The notes: generated by a model from the sequence alone, not told the origin. Counted from the first letter of the stretch, positions 25,473 through 35,113 are shown. The stretch is 64,000 nt of DNA from Alteromonas gilva (GCF_028595265.1 NZ_JAQQXP010000001.1:1302001-1366000), one strand, 5' to 3'. Program-made: numbers and translations.

Positions 25473-25955
25473 ATGAAAATTCTCTATATTTGTACCCATA
25501 ATCGTTGTCGAAGTATTCTTTCTGAGGCGGTCACTAACCAGCTTGCTGGCGGTGTTATAAATGCCCAAAGTGCCGGCAGTCAACCTGCCGGAGTTGTTCA
25601 CCCCTTGTCAGTGAAATATCTGGAGCAGGCCGGGTACAACACCGATGGTTTGCAAAGCCAGTCGTGGGATGAATTTGAAAGTTTTGCCCCGGACATTGTG
25701 GTCACGGTATGCGACTCTGCTGCAGGTGAGAGTTGTCCGGTATGGTTTGGTAACAGTATCAAGGTGCATTGGGGTCTTAGCGATCCGTCGAAAGTGGTTG
25801 GTAGCGATAAGGATATCGAAACTGCGTTTAACCAGTGTATTGCGCTCATCGAAGGGCGGGTTAAAGCGCTTATTACACTGGCGGAAACGGCGCAATCAAA
25901 AGGCTTTGACCGCGATGAACTGCGCAAGGCGTTAGCACAATTGGGGGCGCAATAA
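25473..25955 (+). CDS. arsC: Arsenate reductase, low-molecular-weight phosphatase type
   Basis: Reduces arsenate to arsenite, probably with thioredoxin. The phosphatase loop is C7-THNRC-R13-S (CX5R). C80 and C88 (VTVCDSAAGESCPVW) complete the three-cysteine relay known from Staphylococcus aureus ArsC (C10, C82, C89). The 160-residue length is slightly above the family norm because of a C-terminal helical tail. It follows arsR by 12 bp. Confidence 0.93.
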   Translation: MKILYICTHNRCRSILSEAVTNQLAGGVINAQSAGSQPAGVVHPLSVKYLEQAGYNTDGLQSQSWDEFESFAPDIVVTVCDSAAGESCPVWFGNSIKVHWGLSDPSKVVGSDKDIETAFNQCIALIEGRVKALITLAETAQSKGFDRDELRKALAQLGAQ

Positions 25956-25956
25956 G

Positions 25957-26697
25957 ATGTCGCCACCGCTAAATACTGATTTACCCAACATTGATGAATC
26001 GCAAATAAAATGCCCGTCGCTAAACGACTTTGCGGGCGTTTCTTCCACATCGCCACGGCAGGCGAATCATCCGCCACGTATTTTATTGCTCTATGGCTCG
26101 TTGCGAACGCGTTCGTTTAGTCGTTTGGTGATAGAAGAGTGTCAGCGTTTACTTACCTTGTTTGGCGCTGAGGCGAGAATATTCGATCCCAGCGGTTTAC
26201 CGCAACCAGACACTGATGATGGTTCGCATCCGAAGGTTCAGGAACTCCGGGAGCTAATGATGTGGTCAGAAGGGCAGGTATGGTGTTCACCGGAGCGCCA
26301 TGGCTCAATGACCAGCATATTTAAGAGCCAGTTAGACTGGGTGCCGCTAAATCTTGGTGGTGTTCGGCCCACCCAAGGCAAAACGTTAGCGGTAATGCAA
26401 GTGTGCGGTGGCTCGCAGTCGTTTAACGTGGTTAATCAACTGCGTATTCTTGGCCGTTGGATGCGGATGATCACCATTCCGAATCAATCATCGGTTGCCA
26501 AAGCATTTTTAGAGTTCGATGACAATGATCGCATGAAGCCTTCACCTTATTACAACCGGATTGTGGATGTCATGGAAGAACTTATTAAGTTCACGCTGCT
26601 CACCCGTGCCAACAGCGACTATCTGGTAGACCGGTATTCAGAGCGTGTTGAATCAGCACAACAGGTCAGCGAACGCGTCAATCAGCGCAGCGTATAA
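25957..26697 (+). CDS. arsH: ArsH NADPH-dependent FMN oxidoreductase
   Basis: Flavodoxin-fold enzyme known to oxidise trivalent organoarsenicals or reduce quinones. The FMN-binding start is ILLLYGSLRTRSFSRLVIEE; further signatures are SPERHGSMTSIFKSQLDW and QVCGGSQSFNVVNQLRILGRWMRM. The 246-residue length is typical. It starts one base after the arsC stop. Its presence suggests resistance to methylated or aromatic arsenicals as well as inorganic arsenic. Confidence 0.92.
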   Translation: MSPPLNTDLPNIDESQIKCPSLNDFAGVSSTSPRQANHPPRILLLYGSLRTRSFSRLVIEECQRLLTLFGAEARIFDPSGLPQPDTDDGSHPKVQELRELMMWSEGQVWCSPERHGSMTSIFKSQLDWVPLNLGGVRPTQGKTLAVMQVCGGSQSFNVVNQLRILGRWMRMITIPNQSSVAKAFLEFDDNDRMKPSPYYNRIVDVMEELIKFTLLTRANSDYLVDRYSERVESAQQVSERVNQRSV

Positions 26698-26719
26698 ACA
26701 CGCGCAAAAGGAGAATTTT

Positions 26720-27736
26720 ATGGGATTATTTGAGCGTTATCTGTCGGTATGGGTAGGCCTTGCGATTATCGCAGGGATTGCTGCTGGCAGCATGGTACCC
26801 GAGTGGTTTGCGGTGGTGGCCGGGTGGCAGTATGCCCAGGTGAACTTAGTCATAGCGGTGCTGATCTGGTTAATGATTTACCCCATGATGGTACAGGTCG
26901 ACTTTTCGGCTATTAAGGATGTGGGCAAGAAGCCCAAAGGCATACTGCTCACACTGGTTATAAACTGGTTGATCAAGCCCTTTACCATGGCGTTGTTGGG
27001 TTGGTTGTTTTTTAAGGTGTTATTTGTCGATATGGTCGACCCGCAAACTGCCAGTGAATACATTGCCGGTATGATATTGCTAGGCGTGGCGCCGTGTACA
27101 GCGATGGTATTTGTATGGAGTCAACTGACACGAGGCGATGCCAATTACACCTTGGTACAGGTCTCTATTAATGATGTCATCATGATTTTTGCCTTTGCGC
27201 CAATTGCAGGCTTGCTGCTGGGCGTCACTGATATCACTGTGCCCTGGGACACCCTGCTGTTATCGGTCGTGTTGTATGTACTGATCCCATTGGTGGCAGG
27301 AGCTCTTACGCGTAAAGCGCTGGATAATCAGCAAGGTAGCTCCCGCCTTGCCCACTTTTTGCAGGCAATGAAACCCTGGTCTATTGTGGGGCTGCTAACA
27401 ACTGTTGTTTTATTGTTTGGGTTTCAGTCGCAAACCATTTTGGCGAAACCTGAAGCCATTGTACTGATTGCCATTCCGCTATTGATTCAAACCTATGGTA
27501 TCTTTGCCATTGCCTACCTCTTAGCCAAACGCATGAAACTGCCGCATAACGTGGCGGCACCGGCGTGTATGATTGGTACTTCCAACTTTTTTGAACTGGC
27601 TGTTGCAGTTGCAATTTCAGTATTTGGACTAGAGTCTGGTGCCGCTCTCGCGACAGTGGTTGGTGTGTTAGTTGAAGTGCCGGTAATGCTATCGCTGGTG
27701 TGGTTTGCTAACCGCACCCGGGATTGGTTTGATTGA
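26720..27736 (+). CDS. acr3: ACR3-type arsenite efflux permease
   Basis: A 338-residue protein with ten hydrophobic helices, exporting arsenite across the inner membrane. The family hallmark is the Cys in LLGVAPCTAMVFVWSQLTRGDANYTL, essential in characterised ACR3 proteins, and MIGTSNFFELAVAVAISVFGLESGAALATVVGVLVEVP is the second discontinuous-helix region. The start at ATG 26720 has AGGAG upstream, 20 bp after the arsH stop; the longer frame inside arsH is spurious. It is the last gene of the operon. Confidence 0.94.
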   Translation: MGLFERYLSVWVGLAIIAGIAAGSMVPEWFAVVAGWQYAQVNLVIAVLIWLMIYPMMVQVDFSAIKDVGKKPKGILLTLVINWLIKPFTMALLGWLFFKVLFVDMVDPQTASEYIAGMILLGVAPCTAMVFVWSQLTRGDANYTLVQVSINDVIMIFAFAPIAGLLLGVTDITVPWDTLLLSVVLYVLIPLVAGALTRKALDNQQGSSRLAHFLQAMKPWSIVGLLTTVVLLFGFQSQTILAKPEAIVLIAIPLLIQTYGIFAIAYLLAKRMKLPHNVAAPACMIGTSNFFELAVAVAISVFGLESGAALATVVGVLVEVPVMLSLVWFANRTRDWFD

Positions 27737-28142
27737 CGCGTATTTCCTCGTATTAAGAGAATACCTTGTATAAAAGGAAAAGGGATGGCGATGATTTGCT
27801 GTTCCTTTTTTGCTTTTCCCCAGCCCACATCGTCTATCCAATCCACTTCGTCGCTGAATTGCCGGTAAGCTGAAACTGGTTGTCATCCGCGAGGTAATCT
27901 TTGTCCCGGAATATCCGCCACTGAATAGCGCACCTATATTGTATATTACTTAATTTCACTTCTCTTACGATCCAGCCGTTTTAAGCAATGGATCTTTATG
28001 TCGAAAAGGAAATTTAAAGTATTCCTTAACAGTAGGTTAATTTTGTTCTTACTTTTTTAACAAAAATGTTGGTTAAATAGGCACTTATAGGTAATACTGA
28101 AAGAAAAGAATTGCAATTAATTGTGATGTTGGAGTGTCGTCA
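27737..28142 (+). other. Intergenic region after the arsenic operon with a probable terminator
   Basis: AAAAGGAA (27772-27779) and TTCCTTTT (27802-27809) can pair, followed by TTTGCTTTT, and would terminate the arsenic operon. The remaining 330 bp are AT-rich, with no reading frame worth calling, and contain the leader of the next chemoreceptor gene. Confidence 0.4.
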
Positions 28143-29822
28143 GTGAACCTTTCTATCAAACAAAAGTTATTGCTTATATCGGTATTACCCGTCATTTTAA
28201 TCGGCGGCATAATGACGGTTTTGTCGGTTTATCAGGTCAATCAGCAGGCTGAAGAACGCCTGACCAGCAGCCGCGCGGTGATGATCAGCGACCGTGAAAA
28301 AGAAGTTAAAGCCCTAGTAGAAATGGCTGTCAGCCTGGTAAAGCCAATTTACGATCGGGGCGGCTCAATGGCAGAAGCTACCGAATTGCTTAAGCAGTTT
28401 GAATACGGCGAGTCAGGGTACGTGTTTGGTTACGATGAGCAGGGAATACGGGTCTTCAATGGTAAAAACCCCGCGCGCATCGGCGATAGCTTTTGGGATC
28501 TGAAAGACAGTAATGGGGTTTATTTAATCCGTGAGCTGATTAAAGCCGGTAAACGAAACCGTTTTGCTGAGGGTGATGAGTATGTCACCTACTACTTTCC
28601 CAAGCTGGGGGAAACCACGCCGTTTCCAAAGCTGTCTTATTCGGCTTATTTTCCTGATTGGGACCTGATGATAGGCACCGGCTTTTACATTGATGAAGTG
28701 GAAGCGGAATTGGCAGTCATCGAAGAAGAGGTTTATGCCAGTCGCAACCAGTTGGTGACATTTCTGGTGCTCACCTGCATTGGTTTAGGTGGTGTTGCGT
28801 TTGTGGTGGGGTTAATGGTGCGACACAGCATCACCAAACCCCTTGATGAGGTCAATTCGTCAATCCGCGAATTAGCGCAGGGTAATGGTGATTTAACCCG
28901 CAAGATAAGCGTGAATGACAATTTTGAGATTGGCAAGCTGGCGGGCAATGTAAATCAGTTACTCAGCAATTTACACAGTATGATGTGCATGATCCGTGAT
29001 CTGTCAAAAGATATGGAGCAGGAAACCGCCAGATTAAGCGACGGCGCCAACAGAGTGGATAGGATTGCTGCTGAGCAGCAGAGTAATACCGACCAAATTG
29101 CGACGGCGGTGACGGAGCTTTCGGTTTCTTCACAGAGTGTAACGGATCACGCTAATGCCGCTGCCGAAGCGGCGCAACAAGCTGAAGAGCAGGGTGAATT
29201 AGCCGGTAAAACCGTGGCCGAAACGGTTAACAGCATGAACCAGCTGGTGGAAGAAATTGGCCGGGCCAGCGAGGTGGTAAAACGCGTTGGTGGCGACGTT
29301 GATGGCATTGTTGGTTTATTGCAGGTGATTGAGAATATCGCGGCACAAACAAACTTGTTGGCGTTAAACGCGGCTATTGAGGCTGCCAGAGCCGGTGAGC
29401 AAGGTCGCGGATTTGCAGTAGTCGCCGACGAAGTGAGAAGCCTGGCGAGTAAAACTCAGTCAAGCACCGAGCAAATTCAGGATATGATCCAACGGTTGCA
29501 AACGGGCTCTGAATCAGCCCTCAACACCATGGAAACCAGTATTACCCAAAGTCAGAAAACGCAGCAGCAAGTGGCAGAAACGCAAAGCGCACTAACGATG
29601 ATCGCCAATGCCACGCAAACCATTAACCGCATGAATGCTGAAATAGCCACTGCCGCCCATGAACAAAGTGAGGTGTCTGCGGATATCAGTGTGCGGGTCA
29701 ATGAGGTCAACGATCATACCAACCAGCTTGCTCAGGCTTCGGCCGATAATAAACAGGTTTGTATTGTCTTTAATGACAAGACGCAGCGTTTGGATAAGCT
29801 GGTGGGTCAATTTAAACTCTGA
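28143..29822 (+). CDS. Methyl-accepting chemotaxis protein with sCache domain
   Basis: Transmembrane chemoreceptor. Order: helix 1 (LLLISVLPVILIGGIMTVLSVY), a periplasmic single Cache domain (YGESGYVFGYDEQGIRVFNG; FPDWDLMIGTGFYIDE is the sCache_2 ending), helix 2 (LVTFLVLTCIGLGGVAFVVGLMV), HAMP (SITKPLDEVNSSIRELAQGNGDLTRKI), and a signalling hairpin with tip NIAAQTNLLALNAAIEAARAGEQGRGFAVVADEVRSLA. GTG 28143 has GGAG 8 bp upstream. The ligand is unknown; related sCache domains often bind carboxylates. No methyltransferase or CheW pentapeptide tail is seen. Confidence 0.92.
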   Translation: MNLSIKQKLLLISVLPVILIGGIMTVLSVYQVNQQAEERLTSSRAVMISDREKEVKALVEMAVSLVKPIYDRGGSMAEATELLKQFEYGESGYVFGYDEQGIRVFNGKNPARIGDSFWDLKDSNGVYLIRELIKAGKRNRFAEGDEYVTYYFPKLGETTPFPKLSYSAYFPDWDLMIGTGFYIDEVEAELAVIEEEVYASRNQLVTFLVLTCIGLGGVAFVVGLMVRHSITKPLDEVNSSIRELAQGNGDLTRKISVNDNFEIGKLAGNVNQLLSNLHSMMCMIRDLSKDMEQETARLSDGANRVDRIAAEQQSNTDQIATAVTELSVSSQSVTDHANAAAEAAQQAEEQGELAGKTVAETVNSMNQLVEEIGRASEVVKRVGGDVDGIVGLLQVIENIAAQTNLLALNAAIEAARAGEQGRGFAVVADEVRSLASKTQSSTEQIQDMIQRLQTGSESALNTMETSITQSQKTQQQVAETQSALTMIANATQTINRMNAEIATAAHEQSEVSADISVRVNEVNDHTNQLAQASADNKQVCIVFNDKTQRLDKLVGQFKL

Positions 29823-29839
29823 GCGTGTCGTCATTTTGT

Positions 29840-29874
29840 CTGGGCAGCGCTGTCTGCGCTGCCCAGCGTTTTAT
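29840..29874 (+). terminator. Intrinsic terminator of the chemoreceptor gene
   Basis: CTGGGCAGCG (29840-29849) pairs perfectly with CGCTGCCCAG (29857-29866), followed by CGTTTTATT, 18 bp after the stop codon. Confidence 0.8.
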
Positions 29875-30025
29875 TGGAACCCGTATTCCAGATGTTATAC
29901 AAAAAACGATGCAGGCCCACGCCCTTCCACTTAAGTATGCTGAATAAGGGCAGTGTGGCAGGCTAATGCAAGCAGCCGGCGAATCCGGTATTATGATCCT
30001 GTGTAATAATAACAACAGGATCACA

Positions 30026-31915
30026 ATGAAAAAGCTCGCTTGGTTACTCACCACAATCCCACTTTATATGGCCTGTACGCCTGCTACTGATAATGCATCG
30101 CAGGCACAACTACCGCAAAGTACCAACCCATCTGCAGATAACATTAAAGCAGGAGTGGATTATCATTCTTTTTCAAATCCGGATGAAGTGACTGTCACTC
30201 ATTTGGATATTGAGTTGACCGCTAACTTTACGGCAAAGGTCTTATCGGGCTCGGTGACGCTTGATTATGAGAGACAGACACCGAACGCCAGTTCGCTGAT
30301 TTTAGATACGCGGGATTTAGCAATTGAGCGCGTGACCGCCAATGGCGAAGCGGTAGATTTTAACCTGCGCCCGGCCGATCCTGAATTAGGCGCAGCGCTT
30401 GAGATCAACCTTCCGCAAAGCGCTAGTCAAGTCACGATCGAATACGCAACGTCGCCTCAGGCATCAGGTGTACAATGGTTAACGCCAAGCCAAACAGCCG
30501 GTAAAGAGCACCCGTTTTTATTTACTCAGGCACAAGCCGTGCATGCCCGTAGCTTTATTCCGCTGCAGGATTCGCCGCAGGTTCGCGTAACCTATAACGC
30601 CACTATTCATACGCCGCCGGAATTGCTGGCAGTAATGAGTGCCGCAAACGATCCACAAACGGAGCGGGATGGTGAGTATGATTTTACTATGCCACAGCCG
30701 GTCCCTTCTTATTTGATTGCACTGGCCATTGGCGATTTACATTTTAAACCTATGGGTGAGCGCACCGGGGTGTACGCTGAGCCTGCTTTGCTGGAAGCTG
30801 CTGCCGAGGAATTTGCCGATACCGAAAGTATGTTGCTGGCTACGGAGAATACTTACGGGCCTTACGGTTGGGATCGCTACGACTTACTTATACTGCCACC
30901 TTCGTTCCCGTTTGGAGGGATGGAAAACCCGCGCCTTTCGTTTATTACGCCGACGGTTATTGCCGGCGACAAGAGCCTGGTGTCGTTAATCGCACACGAG
31001 CTGGCACACAGTTGGTCAGGTAATACGGTCACCAACGCCACCTGGCGCGATCTGTGGTTAAACGAAGGTTTTACCACTTATTTAACCTACCGCATTATGG
31101 AAATGATCTACGGCAACGACCGCTACCGGATGGAAGCGGTGCTGGGCTATCAGGATTTGCAGAACGATATTGCCGCGCTGGATGACAACGATGAGATCCT
31201 GGCTATCGATTTACGTGGCCGTAATCCGGATGATGTTTTTTCGAATATTCCCTATGAGAAGGGCGCTTTGTTTTTACGCGAACTTGAACATAAAGTAGGC
31301 CGTGACAACTTTGATCAGTTTTTGCTGAATTACTTTGATCACTTTGCCTTTAAAAGCATTACCACTGATGAGTTTGTGGCGTACCTGAATAAAACCCTGG
31401 TAGCAGACTATCCTGAGCAACTTAACGAAGAACGCATTCAGCAATGGATTTTTGAGCCGGGGATCCCGGCCGGTGCGCCAGTGCCAGAATCCGACGCCTT
31501 TATGCTGGTGGATCAGGCTCGTCAGAACTGGTTAGCCGGTGAGAAAGCCGCCAGCGATATTAAAACCGCCGGCTGGACCGTGCATGAATGGTTGTATTTT
31601 TTAAATAATATGCCCGCGCAGTTATCTGATGAGCAGTTGGCTGAACTCGACAGCGCTTTTGGTTTAACCGCAAGTACTAACAATGAGATTGCTCACAGCT
31701 GGTTAATGATTGCGGTGCATAACGAGTACCAACCGGCTTATAACCGTTTATACAATTATTTGGTAACCATTGGCCGTAACAAGCTGGTCAAACCGCTGTA
31801 CCGGGAATTGTCTAAAACACCAGAGGGTAAGGCTTTTGCCCAAAAAGCCTTTGCTGAAGCCAGACCGGGTTATCATCCACTGACTATCAAAGCCAACGAG
31901 GGCTTTGTTGAATAG
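30026..31915 (+). CDS. M1-family metallopeptidase lipoprotein, leukotriene A4 hydrolase-like
   Basis: Exported zinc aminopeptidase. Start ATG 30026 (MKKLAWLLTTIPLYMAC), with the lipobox LYMAC giving a lipid-anchored mature protein; the longer frame from 29966 lacks a signal. The substrate-anchoring motif appears as GGMENP instead of GAMEN, and the zinc site is HELAHSW, with the third ligand in LWLNEGFTTYLTYRIME. The C-terminal 150 residues match the helical leukotriene A4 hydrolase C domain (IQQWIFEPGIPAGAPVP). It should remove N-terminal residues from peptides at the cell surface. It stands alone between two chemoreceptor genes. Confidence 0.9.
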   Translation: MKKLAWLLTTIPLYMACTPATDNASQAQLPQSTNPSADNIKAGVDYHSFSNPDEVTVTHLDIELTANFTAKVLSGSVTLDYERQTPNASSLILDTRDLAIERVTANGEAVDFNLRPADPELGAALEINLPQSASQVTIEYATSPQASGVQWLTPSQTAGKEHPFLFTQAQAVHARSFIPLQDSPQVRVTYNATIHTPPELLAVMSAANDPQTERDGEYDFTMPQPVPSYLIALAIGDLHFKPMGERTGVYAEPALLEAAAEEFADTESMLLATENTYGPYGWDRYDLLILPPSFPFGGMENPRLSFITPTVIAGDKSLVSLIAHELAHSWSGNTVTNATWRDLWLNEGFTTYLTYRIMEMIYGNDRYRMEAVLGYQDLQNDIAALDDNDEILAIDLRGRNPDDVFSNIPYEKGALFLRELEHKVGRDNFDQFLLNYFDHFAFKSITTDEFVAYLNKTLVADYPEQLNEERIQQWIFEPGIPAGAPVPESDAFMLVDQARQNWLAGEKAASDIKTAGWTVHEWLYFLNNMPAQLSDEQLAELDSAFGLTASTNNEIAHSWLMIAVHNEYQPAYNRLYNYLVTIGRNKLVKPLYRELSKTPEGKAFAQKAFAEARPGYHPLTIKANEGFVE

Positions 31916-32278
31916 AATTAGCTTGCTTCTCTTGCAGGCATGCCCGCCATCGCGGGTATGCCTGACTGTTAATTAACCCCATGTCATAACCCCCGCCTTT
32001 TACTGTTTCATCCCCAGGTCTGAACTCTTTCAGCACGCATTAGAGCGAAACGTTGATCTTAATTGATTGTTAACAAAGCAATTTGCAAAGTCTTACAAAG
32101 CTTCTTATCAAGAGAGTTTTCGGTGTGCAGTTGACCTTATAGCTGGCACGTAGGTGCAGGCCTTTACAACTTAGGTATAAATTTTGTGCAATTGCTCACC
32201 CAAAGGCAGGGCAAAATCCGTTTTATCGTCTATTACTTTTTTATTGAGGCTAAGATGTGACTACATAAGGTTATTGAA
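31916..32278. other. Intergenic region, no gene seen
   Basis: 363 bp between the M1 gene and the PAS chemoreceptor gene. Apart from the hairpin at 31935-31964 it is AT-rich leader sequence without a convincing reading frame. Confidence 0.3.
31935..31964 (+). terminator. Long hairpin after the M1 peptidase gene
   Basis: CAGGCATGCCCGC (31935-31947) pairs with GCGGGTATGCCTG (31952-31964) with one G-T pair and a 4-nt loop, 20 bp after the stop. No T run follows. Confidence 0.65.
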
Positions 32279-34027
32279 ATGTTCTGGAAGTATTCGACCA
32301 ATTCTCAAGCACTACAAGCGCTTGAACAATGCATTATGGCAGTGGTGACCATTGATGAAAATAATCAGGTCACGTTTTTTAATCATGCAGCTGAGAAAAT
32401 CTGGCACTACAGCAAAGAAGAAGTGATTGGCAAAAATGTGGCAATGTTGATTCCACAGGCACTGCGCGCCAATCATGATGGTTACGTTAACCGCCACAGA
32501 ACAACCAATGAAGATCGCATTGTCGGCAGTTCAAGGGAAGTGCAGTTACAACGTAAAGATGGCTTTAAAGTATGGGTGCAACTGTCGCTATCAAAAATCA
32601 ATGTGGGTGGTAAAACTCACTATACTGCGTTTGTCAGGGATGTGTCCAAAGAGCGCGAAGACCGTGAGGTGATATCGCAAACTCTTGAGCAAGCGCTGGA
32701 TGCGGTTGTATGTATAGATGAGCACAACAATGTGACCTTGTATAACGCGGCGGCTGAGAAGTTATGGGGCTACAACAGAGATGAGGTTATCGGGCAAAAT
32801 GTTAAGATGCTGGTCCCGCAGGCAATTCAGGCCAATCATGATGGGTACGTTGACGCGAATCGTACCACCGGGCAGGACAAAATAGTCGGCACCAGCCGCG
32901 AAATTAAAATTGAGCGCAAAGACGGTGAGGTCCTTTGGGGGCAGTTGTCGCTGTCTAAGGTTCGGTTAGACAATAAAACATTGTATACGGCGTTTGTGAA
33001 AGATGTGACGGAGGAGGTTCATCAACGAAAAGAGCGCGAGATGCTATCGCTGGTGGCCAATGAAACTGATAACTCGGTCATTATTACCGACCGCAACGGG
33101 CTTATCGAGTATGTGAACAATGGCTTTGAACGATTAACCGGTTATCAGCTTGCCGATATCCGCGGTAAAAAACCGGGCACATTTTTACAAGGGCCAGAGA
33201 CGGACCCGTCCACCGTGGAGCGCATCAGGCAGCACATTTCCTCGCGGACGGCGTTTTACGATGAAATCCTCAACTACACCAGCAAGGGAGAGCCGTATTG
33301 GGTGTCGCTGTCGATCAATCCGGTATTCGGCGACGACGGTAACTTAAAGAATTTTATTTCAGTACAGGCCAATATTACCGACGTAAAACAAATGGCCCTC
33401 GACTTTACCCGCAAGCTCAATGCAATTAATGACTCGCTTATTCTGGTTGATATTAATGTACATGGCGAGGTACTCAATGAAAGCGAACTGTTAGCACAAA
33501 AGCTCGCCGGCCGGATGTCTCAAAACGAATTCGCCAGACAGGTATTTAGCAACTTAAGCGCCGAAGAACGCAGCAAGCTCGACACGGCCGGGGCGATTTC
33601 ACTGCAAGTGAATATGTCACCTGATAACCATCCAATTAGTCTTGATGCGGGCTTATGTGCACTGAAAAACTTTAAAAATGAAGTTACCCAGTATGTATTG
33701 TTTGGCATTGATATTACGGCACGCAAAATAGCTGTCAGAGAAACCCAGGAAGCCATGCAAGGAGTGTTAACCGTGAGCCAAACCATCAGTAATATTATTG
33801 GCACCATTAATGGTATTTCAGAGCAAACCAATTTACTGGCTTTAAATGCCGCAATTGAGGCCGCCAGAGCCGGTGAGGTGGGGCGGGGCTTTGCGGTGGT
33901 TGCCGACGAGGTAAGGAGTCTGGCTTCTCACTCCCGTCAGGCCAGCAACGAAATTGACAAACTGGTAAAAGACACTGTTTCGCGTATTGATGAACTGGCA
34001 ACGATGCTGAATCGAATTGACAGTTAA
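32279..34027 (+). CDS. Soluble chemoreceptor with tandem FixL/DosP-like heme-PAS domains
   Basis: A 582-residue cytoplasmic methyl-accepting protein with no transmembrane helix. PAS1 (about 10-125) and PAS2 (about 131-245) are close copies. Each carries NHDGY, whose His (H66, H187) aligns with the proximal heme His of FixL (H200) and E. coli DosP (H77), and IVGxSRE, with an Arg (R86, R207) at the distal oxygen-contacting position. DosP's distal Met is Ser or Thr here. PAS3 (about 250-370) has the LOV-like FLQGPETDPSTV but lacks the photoactive Cys. A degenerate fourth region precedes a short signalling hairpin (EQTNLLALNAAIEAARAGEVGRGFAVVADEVRSLA). Probable role: oxygen or gas taxis. Heme binding is inferred from the alignment. 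Confidence 0.85.
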   Translation: MFWKYSTNSQALQALEQCIMAVVTIDENNQVTFFNHAAEKIWHYSKEEVIGKNVAMLIPQALRANHDGYVNRHRTTNEDRIVGSSREVQLQRKDGFKVWVQLSLSKINVGGKTHYTAFVRDVSKEREDREVISQTLEQALDAVVCIDEHNNVTLYNAAAEKLWGYNRDEVIGQNVKMLVPQAIQANHDGYVDANRTTGQDKIVGTSREIKIERKDGEVLWGQLSLSKVRLDNKTLYTAFVKDVTEEVHQRKEREMLSLVANETDNSVIITDRNGLIEYVNNGFERLTGYQLADIRGKKPGTFLQGPETDPSTVERIRQHISSRTAFYDEILNYTSKGEPYWVSLSINPVFGDDGNLKNFISVQANITDVKQMALDFTRKLNAINDSLILVDINVHGEVLNESELLAQKLAGRMSQNEFARQVFSNLSAEERSKLDTAGAISLQVNMSPDNHPISLDAGLCALKNFKNEVTQYVLFGIDITARKIAVRETQEAMQGVLTVSQTISNIIGTINGISEQTNLLALNAAIEAARAGEVGRGFAVVADEVRSLASHSRQASNEIDKLVKDTVSRIDELATMLNRIDS

Positions 34028-34129
34028 CCTGTCGCACGGAATATCGGTTTTTCAACCGGCTCAGCAAGTAGTTGGCATGCCTGAAACACCGTGCTAACTT
34101 AACCGCCAAAAGGTCAAGGAGTCATTTTG

Positions 34130-35047
34130 GTGAAACGAACATTATTTATCTGTTTAGCCGTGTTGGGGATAAGTGTTTTAAGGCCAGCTGTCGCAGAGAT
34201 ATTCCAACAAAAAGTTGAATTGTATGCTGGCGACATTCCCAACGCCATCCGCACTGACAACCCCGGCGTGGTGCATGATGAGCGCTTTAACGATCAGTTT
34301 GTGATCGGAATAAGTAAGCCCTCACTTACCGCTTATCTTCCAGAAGGTAAAGACAAGGCGAGCTCTGCAGTGGTGATTTGCCCGGGTGGTGGATATTTTG
34401 GGGTATCGGCCATTAAGGAAGGCCAGGAAGTTGCTGAGCGTTTTGCGGAAAATGGTATTGCCGCGTTTGTATTGCATTACAGAATGCCTAGTCCGGAGAC
34501 AATGAACAATCCGGATACTGGTCCGTTGCAGGATCTGCAACAAGCGCTCGCAGTGGTGAAGTCCCGGGCCGAAAAGTGGCATATAAATCCTGATCATATC
34601 GGCGTGATGGGGTTTTCTGCCGGCGGTCATTTGGCTGCTACCGCCGCGACCCATTATCAAAAGCCGGTGCTGTCGTCGCTGACTACAGAGCTGGTTACGC
34701 CGGATTTTCAGATTCTGGTGTATCCGGTGATCAGTATGCAATCGGGCATTACTCATCAGGGATCACGGGATTTACTGTTAGGCAATCCTGCCTTAGAAGC
34801 CAGAGTTGACGCCTTTTCCAACGAAAAGCGGGTCTCCGGCGATACCGCTCCGGCGTATATCGTGCATGCGAATGATGACCAGGCTGTGGTAGTCGACAAT
34901 GCGCTGGAATACTACAATGCCTTGCGTGCCCACGACGTATCGGTACAAATGCTATTGCTGCAAGAGGGCGGTCACGGTTTTGGTATGCGCCATCCAGTTG
35001 ATTGGTTTGATGGTGTACTTCAATGGGTAACAGCGCGATCAAATTAA
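34130..35047 (+). CDS. Exported alpha/beta-hydrolase, esterase/lipase type
   Basis: A 305-residue hydrolase with a signal peptide (MKRTLFICLAVLGISVLRPAVA). The oxyanion-hole region is VVICPGGGYFGVS, the nucleophile elbow is GFSAGGHLA, and the acid and His lie in YIVHANDDQAVVVDN and GGHGFGM. This pattern is shared by acetyl-xylan-esterase-like and other small esterases, so deacetylation of a polysaccharide or hydrolysis of a small ester is likely but not specified. GTG 34130 has AGGAG 8 bp upstream. It probably has its own transcript. Confidence 0.85.
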   Translation: MKRTLFICLAVLGISVLRPAVAEIFQQKVELYAGDIPNAIRTDNPGVVHDERFNDQFVIGISKPSLTAYLPEGKDKASSAVVICPGGGYFGVSAIKEGQEVAERFAENGIAAFVLHYRMPSPETMNNPDTGPLQDLQQALAVVKSRAEKWHINPDHIGVMGFSAGGHLAATAATHYQKPVLSSLTTELVTPDFQILVYPVISMQSGITHQGSRDLLLGNPALEARVDAFSNEKRVSGDTAPAYIVHANDDQAVVVDNALEYYNALRAHDVSVQMLLLQEGGHGFGMRHPVDWFDGVLQWVTARSN

Positions 35048-35084
35048 CGTTTCTGGTTAATTAACGCTAATCTAAAGTGGATTG

Positions 35085-35113
35085 TTATCGCTGCAGGGCA
35101 TCGGCAGCGATAA
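35085..35113 (+). terminator. Hairpin after the esterase gene
   Basis: TTATCGCTGC (35085-35094) pairs perfectly with GCAGCGATAA (35104-35113) across a 9-nt loop. No T run follows. A related GCCGCGATAA lies 15 bp further on. Confidence 0.5.

Noticed and set aside
32279..34027. LOV blue-light photoreceptor, suggested by the FLQGPETD segment in PAS3
   Set aside because: The Cys required for the flavin adduct is absent (KKPGTFLQ), so a photoactive LOV domain is unlikely.
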